Source: Seriola aureovittata
Taxonomy: Eukaryota > Chordata > Actinopteri > Carangiformes > Carangidae
Direction of reading: 5' to 3'
Assembly (NCBI RefSeq): GCF_021018895.1
Contig: NC_079386.1
Span: 5,021,335-5,085,334, forward strand
DNA: 64,000 nucleotides
The notes under the pieces are model-generated. The model was not told where the DNA came from. It made no database searches and saw only the letters and a list, made by a program, of their open reading frames with translations. How positions within the stretch are numbered: position 1 is the first letter of the stretch; every line of letters begins with the position of its first letter. The position numbers were made by a program, and so were the translations under genes. Shown here one piece after another: positions 1-12,422 of the stretch.

Positions 1-1615
1 TCCTCTACTCTTGGCTCACCAACCTGTTGTTACTAGAGCTCCAGAGAGATGCCTGAGGTAGAGATGTAAGACTACATTGAGATTTGGTTCTTAAAACCAG
101 AAATATATCTTCTGATGGATATCAAAAAAATAAAAAAATAAAAAAATAAAAATGGGTAAAATATGGGACCTTTAATGACTTTAACTTTCACATCACTACA
201 TCACCATGCCAACCACTGCTGCAAAGGTAGGTCATACTACTTTGACATGTCAGTCCCTTGATTTTCACAACTGTTCCTTTTGATTCTTTGAGTAACTTAG
301 TCATTGTCTGACTTCAGCACCGGCAGTTAGATCCCAGATGCTTTGGCCTCTTTGCAGCTTTGTTAACTGTCTCACATCTCTTATAAAATTCACTCATCAA
401 AGTGCTGATTGCCGCACATTTCTTTTACTGTAGCCGACAAAAGGATCTAATCAATCTAATATGAACCACTTTTGGGACAGTGTTTGTGATTGAATTACTT
501 CAGAGTTCAAAGAAGTCTCTCTAATTTGGTTATAGTGTCCCTAAGTCCCTAAGTCCCTAAGTCCCTTCTCACTTCACTGTTTGTGTTTTGAAACTAAATG
601 TATTTCACAGCTAAGATTCAAACATAAGCTGGGAGAGTCAGACTACGATCAGGAGGCAAACTTTTAAAGACATCCTTGAAGTTTTTGAGAACTAGCAGAT
701 CAATCTTTTGATACGTGGGTCCTTGTACTGTTTGTGTAAGGTGGTATAAGCTTGTGTTACACTGGTGTATTTAACGTCATGTTTTAAGTTGTTGCTGAGT
801 AATTGATGTGTCGCTAGATATAACTAATGGTTACCTAAAAATTGAAAAAATTGAAAAAAGACAAGAAGAAGAGATCGAGCCATTGCAGATTGAAAATATT
901 CAAGAAAGTCTTTGAACATGTTTTCCAAGGTCGGAAAACGCATTCAACAATTATGTTAAGCCTTAAAGGAATCTAGTGACGTCTTGGGAAATATGCTTAC
1001 TTGCTTTCAAGCTGAGAGTTTAACGAGAAGATCGATATCTCTGATGTCCATCGCCAGTAAACATCCATAAATCTGCTTGGAAATCATGGAATAAAGATGC
1101 TCTTTATACAGAATTTGACTGAGAAACATCAAAGTTTTCTTCAGTATCATCCATGAACACAAACAGGAAGTGCTAATAGCTCTTTCGGCATACTTTTAAA
1201 TGATGCCAACTTGCCACAATATGGGCAAATCAGGTCTCAAGCATCAGACTAGCGGTAGACAAATAAGAATGGTATCAACAAAGGAAGGGACTCAGTCGAA
1301 CTAGCAAACAAACCTCACTACAAGTCAGTTTAATACATATTGCTGAGCTTAGTGATATAAACTGGTTGCTGGTAAGCGTCAATCCAACACTCGGTGCAGA
1401 TTAATGCAGGACAGAGGTAGTTGTAAATCCAGTTTCAGGCACTGCAGCAGAAACCTGATTGACTCTAAATGACTTGAATGTAAACCGACCGTGCAGCAAA
1501 CGCTTTTTATTTCATGACATTAAAAGAGTCGCCTGCAGTCTGAGAATTTCTGTCCTCAGAGAGTGTGACATGGGATTGAGCGTGCTCACGAACAAGGACG
1601 TAGGACATAAAAGTA

Positions 1616-1616
<1 letters not shown>
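1..1616. other. Intronic DNA, nothing recognised
   Basis: AT-rich noncoding DNA without long reading frames or recognisable repeats. The exceptions are a small 8-bp tandem repeat (GTCCCTAA, about 3.5 units, 537-566) and an A-rich tract at about 125-152. Confidence 0.5.

Positions 1617-1679
<63 letters not shown>
1617..1679. repeat. (TG)n microsatellite, 63 bp
   Basis: Perfect TG dinucleotide run. It is followed 85 bp later by an imperfect CA run (1768-1812), so the two can pair as an inverted repeat. Translations of this run as Cys-Val repeats are artefacts. Confidence 0.98.
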
Positions 1680-1681
<2 letters not shown>

Positions 1682-3611
1682 TGTAGCAGTTGTGTTGCAT
1701 CTTGTCACCAGATTCTGTATGACACAACTAATTAGGCTCTCAGCGTCAGAGATGTTTTACCCACCCACACACACACACACACTCAAACACAAACAGACAC
1801 ACATACACACTGCCTGACTCAGAGGGTACCACATCGTCAAGACAGGAAACACCCTAGGTGCCGTGACAACCTAAGGAGCACCATGGGACCGGCACACTGT
1901 GCATCGCCACGGGCAACAAGCACCACAGGAATCTCCTGCAATGTGGAGGAGTTCTCTCCCAAATCTCTTGTCATCATTCACCCTCTCTCTCTCTCTCTCT
2001 TTAACTCTTTCCCATGCTCTCTCTCTCTCTACCTTCCTCTGTCTCCAATCTGTGTGTCTCTCTCACTGTGTAATCATATCCTTTACACCATAGGCTCCCG
2101 ATCTAATCTCATGCATCGGTACTCTTTAATTAAACTGATTTGCAGAGACTCTCTCCTCCAGTCTGTCCTCAATTCATTCATGCCCCCATACCAAAACACA
2201 CACACACACACACACACACTCATGCAGTACATCCTCATTCCCCTATGTTCTCGTTGGCAGCTCTGCAATCAACCGAAATGCCACGCAGTTCACAAAATGT
2301 TACTCCTAATTATTTCCTGATCTCATTGAAGCAGCTGCTCCCCATCCAGTACAATCGCTCTTTGATTGGTGACACCAAACGGCGACGACTTGACAATAAA
2401 CAGCCGACCGGAATGTCCTGAAATGACACCTCGGGTGGGTTGAGGAGTCAAATTGTCACCCCGGCCGTTGTTTATGCAGTTCAATTGTCAGCTGAAATTG
2501 AAACGGAGCAAGATGGGGTTATCCTCACAGAGCGGTGTGTTGCATTTTTTAAACCTGCTGCAGCTAATCATTGCAAACAAGAGAAAACACAGTTACACAC
2601 ACATACACACACACACGGTTTGTACAGTAGCTCCTGAGCCTGTGAGTCTAATTTTCTGCACAGAGATAATACAAAAAGTGGGGCTACAGTACGCTCGTTT
2701 TCCTGCTCTTCCTCTCTTTATAATTTCCCTCTTTGTTCACCGGCTTATCTACCTCCTTCTCTTTCTCTCACCGTTCTCGCCCCAGTTCTGAGGGATTCAA
2801 TTTCCCTCCAGTTAATAAACTGCACTGTAATTATACAAGCTGCTTTATTGAACTGGACGGGGATAATTCCCTTTATGCATACAGAGACGGGCCTCCCCTT
2901 AAAACCCATCGGGGCAACCCCATCATCTCCAGCAGGCACAGTGATCTCCTCTTACATCTGTCCATCTGTTCATCCGTCGTCCCTCTTCTCCCAGTCGTCC
3001 CTTTAGTACCTTCCTTCTTCCTTTTCTGTCGGCAGGTCAGTTTGTCTGGCTCGCTGCTAGTGATTCATTTATTACTGTCATGTATCTCCATTACGCTGCA
3101 GCGGGGCAGGGCTTCCTGCGAGGGAACAAAACCCTGAGATAAAACCCGCTTGAATTGGGTTTAGAGAAATCTGTTGCATTATCCAAGAGGATGAAAGTAA
3201 CTGAATACATTTACTGGAGAACTGAAAGACTTTAGTGTATTTGTGTGGGTGATTTACTGAGTAATTCAGGTGCAGAACAAGATTTAGCCGGGGATCAAAT
3301 TAAATTCCGCCTTGATGATGTATTGCTTTACTATGTATGCATATTGTACTGAAAATTATACATGTAATTATACAATTTTGTGTCTGAAGAATCATACACT
3401 CAGAGACAAGTGCACACACTTTGTTGCTTCTGTCATGAAGTGACATCTGACAGTCAGCTTGACTCACCATCAACATGCCTCCACATAGTGTCTGCTGGCT
3501 GAGGCAGTGGCAGTAAGACACAGGCCAAAGCACACATCATTATTTTTGTGACAAGCAAGGCAAATGGCAATATGAGGGGCCATCAGGGGCAACATGTTGC
3601 AATGGCAACTA
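1680..3611. other. Intronic DNA with conserved-element-like blocks
   Basis: Contains an imperfect CA run (1768-1812), CT-rich DNA (1980-2060), a CA run (2196-2219) and, at about 2400-2520 and 2790-2940, unique DNA with balanced composition and ATTA-type motifs that looks like conserved noncoding DNA. No exon recognised. Confidence 0.4.
2790..2940. promoter_or_regulatory. Candidate conserved noncoding element
   Basis: Unique, low-repeat DNA with several homeodomain-like sites (CCAGTTAATAAAC, GTAATTATAC) and an ATGCAT site, bounded by CT-rich simple sequence. Composition and motif density resemble vertebrate enhancers in neural gene introns, but conservation is untested. Confidence 0.25.
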
Positions 3612-3893
3612 TAAATGCATGTGAGGCATTCAGGGGACATCTGTAAATTGTAGAGTCTACTGATAGTCTGCATCTGAGGCGTTAAGGGGGCATCTGTAAA
3701 TCGTAGCATCTATTGACTGTCTGCATGTGAAGGCGTTTAGGGGACATCTGTCAATTGTAGCATCTATTGATAGACTGTATGCGAGGTGTTTTTTGGACAT
3801 CTGTAAATTGTATAATCTATTGATAGCCTGCATGATAGGCGTTTAGGGGATATCTGTTAATTGTAGGGTATGCCAATAGTCTGCATATAGGGG
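3612..3893. repeat. Minisatellite, about 53-bp unit, about 5 copies
   Basis: The core CATCTGTAAATTGTAG recurs at 3638, 3691, 3745, 3798 and 3851 (spacings 53, 54, 53, 53), each time with GGCGTTTAGGGGA-like DNA before it and a CTATTGATAGTCTGCAT-like part after it. Units are diverged by point changes and small indels, so the array is old. Confidence 0.9.
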
Positions 3894-4339
3894 GGGATGT
3901 CTTTGATGGGCTTCTTTGCCTGGGGCCCCCCAGATTCTAAGATTAACACTGCATTTTATTGTGATAAACTATAGTTTAGCTGACTGTTGTGCGTTCAAAG
4001 TTATTTCTTATATATCAACTACAAAAACATTTCCATGAAGTCTAAGACAGAACTTTTTCTAGTTTAGGTTAAGTATATCGTAGTTGAATGGAAAAGTAAA
4101 GGAATAGGAAACCAGTACATGCTGTACTTATCACTGGCTACTCTAATCAGTGGCTAAACACTCAAACATGTAATATTTTCCCAGGATGATACATGTGAAA
4201 AAGAGAAAAGACTTAACGGATGAGGACTATCTTCTCTCCCTGATGAATAGGGATAGGGGGGAACTTCCCACGAGACTAATCTGAGAGCATTTCTTTTCTT
4301 CATAGTCTTTTTCCAAAACAAATGTTAGAAAAGATGGGG
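3894..4339. other. Intronic DNA, nothing recognised
   Basis: AT-rich noncoding DNA with a short G run at 3890-3896. No repeat, exon or motif stands out. Confidence 0.5.
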
Positions 4340-4745
4340 TCATCTTATAATCACAGTCGTCATATATGGTAATAAAATATGGTAATTAGCGATTATCAAG
4401 ATTAATTGTGAATTGATTAGAGCAAACAGTAATGGGGCTAAAAATGGCACTAGAGGAAACGTTATTGGGTCATAAAAGTCAAAACGGGTTAACTCCTTGA
4501 GATCAGCAATGAGCACAGTGCATTTACTGACAACATTACACTTTGATGTTCCATGTGGAAAACTTGGGCTGCTGGTGGTGCTAGAGGAAAGGTCACAGAG
4601 ATTAAGATTGATTCTCTGCGGATCATGAATATCTACAGTAAATTTCATGGCAATCTGCCCAGTTGTGGAAATATCTTGCACTGAACCAAAGACATACCAA
4701 CAGACGGACCAACTCACCAACCTAATCTTTAGACCCTGCTGCTCG
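4340..4745 (-). repeat. Dispersed repeat, GGATTGCCATNAAA family (minus copy)
   Basis: The minus strand reads GCAGATTGCCATGAAATTTA, then ATTCATGATCCGCAGAGAAT, then CCTCTAGCACCACCAGC. This is the same order as the copy at 29998-30400 (plus) and as a repeat I recall from percomorph genomic clones. A 137-codon frame across it is chance. Confidence 0.65.
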
Positions 4746-4903
4746 CTGGGCAAAATCGATACCCAGTATTAGGATATTTAGACGAACACACTAAAACACT
4801 TGCACCCGGTAAATACATTCAGTTTTACTCATAACATGTTTGAGTTAATTGTGTTTAAGTAGTTATTAAAGCTCATAGCTTTAAATCTGTCTGTCAGATA
4901 CCA

Positions 4904-4957
4904 GCGGGATGTCACATAGCAAATTCGGCATTAAAACGGCATTGCTTTACATCCCGC
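4904..4957. other. Two-step inverted repeat (hairpin)
   Basis: GCGGGATGT (4904-4912) pairs perfectly with ACATCCCGC (4949-4957). Inside it AGCAA (4918-4922) pairs with TTGCT (4942-4946), leaving a 19-base loop that holds a direct repeat of CGGCATT. No function assigned. Confidence 0.6.
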
Positions 4958-5139
4958 AGAGGGTTAATGGAGAATTTACAAATCATACTAAAACATCTTT
5001 TGCAACCTACAAACTATGCTAAATATCAATCTGTAGCAACTCAGATTACAAAATAACAAAACCATCACTTCAATATCTAACCAATTAAAAACCTATTTAA
5101 TTAACTACATCTATTCTAGTTCATTCATATAACTACAAG

Positions 5140-5168
5140 CCTGTGGAGAGATTCTCTCTCTCCACAGG
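5140..5168. other. Perfect 12-bp hairpin, 5-base loop
   Basis: CCTGTGGAGAGA (5140-5151), loop TTCTC, then TCTCTCCACAGG (5157-5168). All 12 pairs are perfect. There is no U-run after it and no sign of a gene end; it may be a chance feature of CT-rich DNA. Confidence 0.7.
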
Positions 5169-5617
5169 GAGGTCAGAGGTTAAGGTCAGACACAGAGCAT
5201 CTCTGGCAGTGGCAGTATGTTTTCTGCCTTTCTGAAGGACACTGAAGGTCACCTCAGAAGAGCAGATGCCTCCCAGCAGGGTGGCTTAATGGGAGCTTAC
5301 TTAAGATCATCTTCCAAAATCCTCAAGAGCCAGAGATTCTTTAGTGGACAACTCAGTCGCTGTTTAAGGAGGCGTATGCAAAGAATCTGGCAAACAACTC
5401 ACAGACCCACACCGACATGTAAAGCCATAATGACTATCGTCAGGCCAATCATTACTGTCATGCAACAGGCGGGCAAAACAGGACTAATTGCTTCCTTCTA
5501 AGGCCCCATGAGATTCACTGTGTACATAAATGATGGCTTCTGGAGGGGTAGAGAGGGGAGGGAGGGAGGATAGAGAGGCAGCTTTTCAATAAAGTGATCA
5601 GCTTGCCTATTTTGCTT

Positions 5618-5620
<3 letters not shown>

Positions 5621-5657
<37 letters not shown>
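5621..5657. repeat. (TC)n microsatellite, 37 bp
   Basis: Perfect TC run directly upstream of a GGTGGTGG-rich patch. Confidence 0.97.
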
Positions 5658-5663
<6 letters not shown>

Positions 5664-8600
5664 TTGGTTTAATCGGAGAGAAGGTGAGGTGAGCGGGAGG
5701 AGGTGGTGGTGGAGGGCCATTTTGTCTATCTAATTGCGGCGGGTGTGGGAGTAGGGTTTTTGTAATTACAGTTAAGTCAAAGCCCCTTCAGGCTGCATGA
5801 GGATCGAGAGCAGGGAGGCTGAGAAACGTGGAAATGTAAACACTTAAATTTAAAGGAGAATGAAACCTGTGAAGTTATGTGAAAAATCATCTGGCAACCA
5901 TCTGTTGCGCCATGTTCACATACTTCCTTACTTGCTCTTAAGTGCATAGATGCGCTCACACTGACGAATACGGCAACACGCAGTGCACTATGAGTACCCA
6001 AGCTGTGCACTCAAGACGGTCAAAGAAGGAGGAGCACCACCCTATTTTCAAAATGGCAACCGAGGAAGGAGGACACGTTGTTGGCGCCAATGGCAACGTA
6101 ATTTAAATGTAACGTGAAACAAGAGGACACATCCAATAAAGTAAAACATTGATTTTCAAGTCAAGTGAGCAAGGCATCCAGTAGATATGTTTGGCTGTTA
6201 ATAATCACGATGAAATGTTGTGATACACGGTGTTTGTTAGTGACATTACAAGTGAGCCGACTTTCAGTTGTACCTCCAAATAAAGTAGCTACTTTGGTTA
6301 GCTCGGATCTCTTTTTAACAATGATGCTATGTGTTAAGATGACCGACAAACAAAAATAAAAATAAAGTGCTATTAAACAAGAGTTTTTCTTTAACAATGT
6401 CCAAAAGTACCACTTGTAGTGAGTTAAATAGTGTTGTATCACCATATGCTGAATATTGAATGCTGTCATGTACGTAATGTGGACTTAAATCTATAATTGT
6501 TAAACCTTGAACAAGGCGAGGACCGTCTTTTTCCTGGTTGAAGTTATACTCGGGTAATTCAGGTAAAACTGGAATACACCAACAGGGCCGGCACACAGGG
6601 CGAGTCAATTCTCAAAGCAATCGTCTCAATGCTTCTACAACCATTATTATATGCTATAAAAACTAATCTGACAAATAAATAGGTGAATATGTGCTCTATA
6701 CATAAGGGACTTTTAGGATAGGTTGCCAAGATACATTTAGCACGTATATCCATTTGATGCTGGCAGTGTTACGCGGGCGATGAAAGGTACTTCTGCTTTT
6801 GGCGAGATTACAGAACCACAGCAAAAAGCCTGTTTGGATGTATATATTCAGACAAACATTGTGTGAGTCCACAAAGTCATTGTCAGTGGACAACCTCCAG
6901 GCTGTACATCATGTTGACATTACAGATTACAGTCTGGGTGCCGTAGCTTCAGGCCTGCAGAAAGTAGCTGCTCGAGTGTCCAAGGCTATAAGTATAACCT
7001 GTGAGTGTTCTTAAATTGAATGCCAGTCCCTTTTAAATTGTATCCACTGAACAAAACATAATGTCAGTGTTATATCCATTTCCATTCCCATTTCTATCTT
7101 TGTCTTATGTCCGCTTCTGCGCAGCTTTCAAGGCATTGTAGCCCACAAGAGCTGAAGGTAATTTTCATTTTAAAAAACATTATGATTCAAGGAAGCTCCT
7201 GGATGAGAAGCAGAGGGTGAAGCAGCACGAGTCCGAGCTCATCTGTGCACGAGCCGCAAGTCCAGTAACACAGTAATGATCGATCTCTCTCCATGGAAGG
7301 ATTCTCCCCTTGTTTCCTTTGTTACCATCCGGTGTCCCCCCCCCCCCGAGTGACTCTGCACGCAAAAATCAGTCCCGGTGCTTCACTCGCTGAACTTCAC
7401 ACATGCTCAAATGTAAACTGTGATCCGCGCACACTTCATCTTCCTATGTCACAACCCTCTCTGACATAATCACTCCCCAGCTCCCTGACTTACAGTAATC
7501 TAACATTTATACTTCCGCTGAAAGCCACACAGAACACAACACGACCCCGAGGGTGAGTGGGTGTGTGTCTGAGCTACTCAATATTTGAAGCTGATGCGTC
7601 TAAGGCTTGAGTGTTCACTTTACCTTGACATGTAGCGGGAGGAGGAGGAGTGCTCCACATGTACAAGTTACGCCCACATACTGCTGTATAACAGGTATCC
7701 TTTAAGGGGGCTTCGTTTTATGTGGCTCAGCTTAGTAAGATCCAGATTTGAAATGTCAGAAATGACACTACAAGATCTTTTTTTTCAAAAACTACAAGTT
7801 TATTGACTGAATATTTGTATTCTGTATAAATCTCGAGTTTAGAGATGTCATCACTGGATTATCTTTCATTGGTTTAATTTCTTTAGTGTCTTAAAAGATA
7901 TATCCAGTGTCATGTTGACTTTCTGAGTAAATCTGATAGGATCATGATCAAAGCTTTGGTTTTCCAAATTTGTATCTGCCCGTGGAACCTGGTGCTCACA
8001 CACATCTCAGGTTTAATAATGTTTTCAAAAATATTAAATAATAGATTCAGCTCAATATGACCCATGCCCTCAAACCCAGATAACACCATTTACTATTTTT
8101 ACTGCAGGACATTTTCCAACATTGCAAACACACAGAGTATCATTTCCAATTCCTAGTGAAATAATGCCGACTAAGGGTGAGTCAGAAAGTCTACAAAGAT
8201 CTAACTTAAGGCTGGGAGATATATTCATATAAGACTGTACTGATCCTAGCACTCAGGCAAGCAGAGAGGTAAGAAAATGGATTTACAACAAGCTATTTGA
8301 ATGAAATAAAGAGGATGAAATAATAAATTAAAGCAGTGACAGTATATATATTAGAATACCTTAGACAGTATAAGTGAATTGTGCAAATACTTGAGTATTG
8401 CAGCCCTCTATAGGAGCAAGACACCCACACTGAAAGAGACACAAAACAATTATAGATTGAGAATGGCATCGTTTTGTGACCCTTTGTGATCATTTCTCTT
8501 CTCTTTGTTGCCATTTGATTAACTTTCCAACCAGAGATGTTTAAAGTTATGATGACACCTGAGCAAGTTCCTTTTAATGAAGAAAATAGTCAAAAGCTCA

Positions 8601-8933
8601 GGAAAAGAGCTTTTCATCACAGCAACGACAATATACTTCCACATTAAAATCGCTTTGATTGTCTTTTATGCGATCTTGCATGCATGCATGTAATATGACA
8701 TTGGATAATATTCTTAACAATAAAATCTAACCCATTTCTATTAGGTCAGTCTATTAACAAGCAGGCGTTCATTACTGGTATATCATTAGGATAATTTAAA
8801 AGTTAGTAATTCCAAATTTTAGAAATTAAATTTATCCTTATATTCAAAACTTGACTGTAGATGTTAAGTAATTAATACATAATATATACATGTGTATGGG
8901 TAAGCATATGTGTGTGAGTGTGTGGAAGTGTGA

Positions 8934-8938
<5 letters not shown>

Positions 8939-8968
<30 letters not shown>
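8939..8968. repeat. (TG)n microsatellite, 30 bp
   Basis: Perfect TG run preceded by an imperfect GTGAGTGAGTG stretch. Confidence 0.97.
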
Positions 8969-8969
<1 letters not shown>

Positions 8970-8989
8970 ATGCATTGACTAATGCAGAG

Positions 8990-9356
8990 ATACTGTCATT
9001 GAGGGTACAAGGGCATCGCTAAAAGCCCTCTTTATGCAAATGGAGGGAAACGGAGATGACAGTGTGTATGTGTCACAGGCAGGACATATCTCATAATGAT
9101 AACTTATCTCAGGCAGCAGATACGCCCGATATGGAATATGAGAGACACACAAAGTGAGTGTGCCTCCCCCTTTCTCTCCGCTTCACACGCATGCATGCAA
9201 CACAATTACGCGCAATCGCTCCCCTTCTCTCTCTCCGTCTCTCTCTCTCTGTTACATGGAGTGCTCATTAACAAATTTATTAATGGCCTCTTAATTATGT
9301 CTGCTTATCTTCTTCTAAAGCCCGGGCACTGCCCCCAGACTCTAATCTCAGCTTCG

Positions 9357-9360
<4 letters not shown>
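8990..9360. promoter_or_regulatory. Candidate conserved noncoding element with octamer and TAATTA-like sites
   Basis: Contains TTTATGCAAATGGAG, a perfect POU octamer core (ATGCAAAT), and at 9264-9300 a run of homeodomain-like sites (CTCATTAAC, TTATTAATGG, CTTAATTATG). The block lies between a TG run and a CA run. Enhancer function is inference. Confidence 0.3.

Positions 9361-9395
<35 letters not shown>
9359..9395. repeat. (AC)n microsatellite, 37 bp
   Basis: Perfect AC run. Confidence 0.97.
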
Positions 9396-9396
<1 letters not shown>

Positions 9397-10244
9397 CGCC
9401 AACGTACGTACATGTTTACATAAAACCTTTCTCACACACCCTATATACATAACTTATATACGTGTCGGTGCTGAAATCTTCATTACAAACACACTCACTG
9501 AATTGCTGGCATTTTTTAGACTAAATTATCTGATAAAGGCTCCAATGAGAGTCATGAATTGACTTAAGCCTCACTCAGTCTTTCATTTTACTCTCTCTCC
9601 TCCTCCTCCACCACATCCCCCTTTCATGATATAATTGAGCACTGCAGGAACTTCATCGCTCCCATGCCTGTGTTTATCTCCTCCTTTCTCCCTCCATCTT
9701 TTATCCCTCCCTTCTCTCTGTATCAGTCCATCTCTCCCTGCTGCTCCTCACCCTCTTACCTCCCTCCTTGCTTCCACCCACCCGCTTACCTTCTCTCCAC
9801 TTTATCCCTCTATCTCTCTATCACACCATCTCTTCCTCGCCATTTTAGAGCTGCTTTTACTTCTTGCTTCCCCTTCCCTATCTGTCCATCTCTCTCTGGC
9901 TCTCCAAGATATATGTATGCTCCCTCCTTCCTTACTCAATTACCTTCTCACACCCATACCTCTTTACCGTGTTACCTCCCTCTCCTCAGCTCCTGCAACA
10001 CCGCCAGTCCTTGTAGCCTTTTTATTAAAAACGTGAAATATGTTGAGGTCTGAAATTAATCAAAAACTAAAAAGAATACTGCAAAGAACATTGGTCTTGA
10101 AATCTAGTTCATGCTATTGTAAATCCATTTGTTTTAACTAATTTTCGTAAACAATGTTTTATATTTCGTGATGTTTTAAATTATATTTTTCTGTTTCAAT
10201 GGAAGTTATACCTGTTTTGTTGTTTGTTTCAGTTGGCACATGTC
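9396..10244. other. Pyrimidine-rich intronic DNA
   Basis: From about 9590 to 10010 the plus strand is strongly C/T-biased (CTCC, CCTT, TCTC repeats), which gives long but meaningless Ser/Pro/Leu reading frames. The remainder is AT-rich. No exon recognised. Confidence 0.5.
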
Positions 10245-10560
10245 ACTGACTGACTGACTGACTGACTGACTGACAGAGTAACTCGAATGCTGTGTGACTG
10301 AGTGATAAGGTTATATCATTGGTTGGCCCACTGAGTGTTGGAGTTTCCCCATTGGTTTTTGCTCTTTCAAAATGGCTCAAATGAGCAGTGTTGCCAATTA
10401 GCCCCTTTGTCGCTAGATTAACCGACTTTTCAGAACCCCTCCAGCGACTTTTTTCAAGAGAGCACCTAACAACAGAGCTAACAACTTTTTGGACAAACCT
10501 TAGGGACTTTCCAAAGGGGACAGTCGCCAGTATTGCTCGGTGAGCGCAAGGTTGGACTTT
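10245..10560 (+). repeat. (GACT)n-headed composite repeat, copy A
   Basis: Starts with (CTGA)n at 10245-10274, continues with GTTGGAGTTTCCCCATTGG and CTCTTTCAAAATGGC, then runs into TTTGTCGCTAGATTAACCG and CAACTTTTTGGACAAACC. The same modules in the same order occur at 43845-44040 (plus), and the first part at 62045-62175 (minus). The tail resembles a GCGACTTTTT-rich repeat I recall from fish. Confidence 0.75.
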
Positions 10561-12422
10561 TTTTCTCCACAGATACACCTCTCTGTGCTGACCCCACGGC
10601 AGCTGACAGGATTGAGCTTCTAATTTTCTCTCTGAGTGAACAACTTACAAGTTAATATAGCGGAAATCACAACACAGTCATTGTCTTTAACTCATATGTT
10701 TGGTGATTTTGTCTGAAGACATTGTTATTGTTAGAAATCAGGATTTTAAATGGCTTGGCGGTTAACATGTAGTCTTAATGGACCACGTTTCAGTCACTAT
10801 TTCACATTGTTCTGTTGTCTGACAACAGAAACAGAAAAAACAGGTAAATGATACTGTATATGTGAGCACAGTCAGTAGGAGAGACGCAAACACATAAAGG
10901 GCTGAAACCAACTGAAACACCAGGCAGAATTGAAATAGCCGACAATGGGCTCCAGCCATAAACTAGGTTTTGCCCTATCTCGTTCAAAAGTATGGCTATT
11001 CCACTTTGCTGGACTGTATAAAGCTACAATATTTTTTAGGATACACAGCTTATGAAACATAAATTATAAAAACCCAAAAAATGCTCACTGTTCAGAAAAT
11101 CTAATTAAAAATATTGTTAATTTTAACTGACACAAATACTGCTATGTAAATAGGCCGGTATGGGCACGCACACGCACACACACGATTTCTGCCATTCTCC
11201 AATCTGACACATGAATAATGGCTGTCATTTACTTTAAAATGGCACACCCTCATGACGTGAGCAAACACTCAGACAGTGCGATGTCGACACTCTTGGGTGG
11301 GAACACACACACACTCTGCTGCTGGTTGTGCTTATGTATCTCCAAACCCAAATAGAGATGTCCTGATATCATGGCAGTTCAGAGTTAAAGCCCTCCACTC
11401 CAACTCTCTGGTTCAACAAGAGCTGACAAAAAGTCAATACTCTCCACAGGCTCCCACTTTGTGCAAGAGACACCTGCAAAATCCAGACATGGCAAGCTGC
11501 AACCAAAATACACTTATGTGTCCAATTCATGCTCAGTGAAGTGATCCTCATACAACTACATCTCAGTGTAAACATGTGCGAGGCTGGAAACACAAGAAAA
11601 TGATTCCTCCATCCATCAGCTTCATCATCACATTAATGTCAGATGATTAAAATACAATATCATTTATAGATACTCATGTCTTCCTCTTCTCTTGACCTCC
11701 TGACCTCTGGCATCACACTTCTATCTCTCTATCTCTCCTTCCTCCTCCTTCTCTTTTCTCTTGGTTACCTCTAGCTAGAGGTCAGACTTCAGTCTGTCCT
11801 TGTCTGCTCTAATCACACCATCTCCCAATTCACTTTTAGTCCTAGAGAGAGAGAGACAGAGGGGGTGGATGCTTCACTTCACTACACACACATTTCTTTA
11901 GAAAAGTGAATTATTTACATACATATATACACACACAGAAAATTGTTTTAATAAAAAATCATCGGTTTCTTTTTTTTCACACTTATTGTTCTTGTGGTGA
12001 CTCAGAAAAAAAAAGCAAATATTTGTGTAAATTTGGATGTGTGTGTGTGTTCTTTTTTTAATGCAAATCATGATGTTTAAGCTCTGAATGGAATCGGCAA
12101 ATGGTGATGAACTTTCCTCACAGATGGGCTGCTGCTGTGCCGATAGTGTGTGATAAATATAAATGCATGTTTGTGCTGGTTACAGCAGTAGCATAAAGAA
12201 ATGTCCCACCGTGCTGTAAGACGCCTTCTCCTGCGACACAGGAAAACACTGAAATATGTTGTATAATATTATGTTATTTACTTGCACACGTTTGGCTGAA
12301 TAAACCCCCTACTCTACTGCCGTTTTGCCTGTAGAGCTCGGGAGTTGATCATAGAATGATGATAACCCTATATATTGTAGAAGCAACACAGAAGCCACAG
12401 TGAAAACTATTGTTGCATACAA
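10561..12422. other. Intronic DNA, nothing recognised
   Basis: Ordinary AT-rich DNA with short CA runs (11170, 11305), CT-rich DNA at 11700-11760 and a short GT run at 12040. No exon, SINE or transposon end identified. Confidence 0.45.

Larger units (their letters stand above)
4958..8938. other. Intronic DNA with a CT run, little recognised
   Basis: Holds the hairpin at 5140, a GA-rich patch (5540-5580), (CT)n at 5621-5657, and an AGTGCACTATG-type motif near 5980-6000 that recalls old fish DNA-transposon ends but was not delimited. A C run lies at 7336-7347. The remainder is AT-rich DNA in which I see nothing. Confidence 0.4.

Noticed and set aside
3612..3893. Regularly spaced repeats as a CRISPR array
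   Set aside because: A eukaryotic minisatellite: the whole 53-bp unit is repeated without unique spacers.
4340..4753. A 137-codon minus-strand frame
   Set aside because: Explained by a dispersed noncoding repeat found elsewhere in the window.
9635..10053. Two overlapping Ser/Pro/Leu-rich frames of about 130 codons
   Set aside because: They come from a pyrimidine-rich tract; no codon structure or splice sites.
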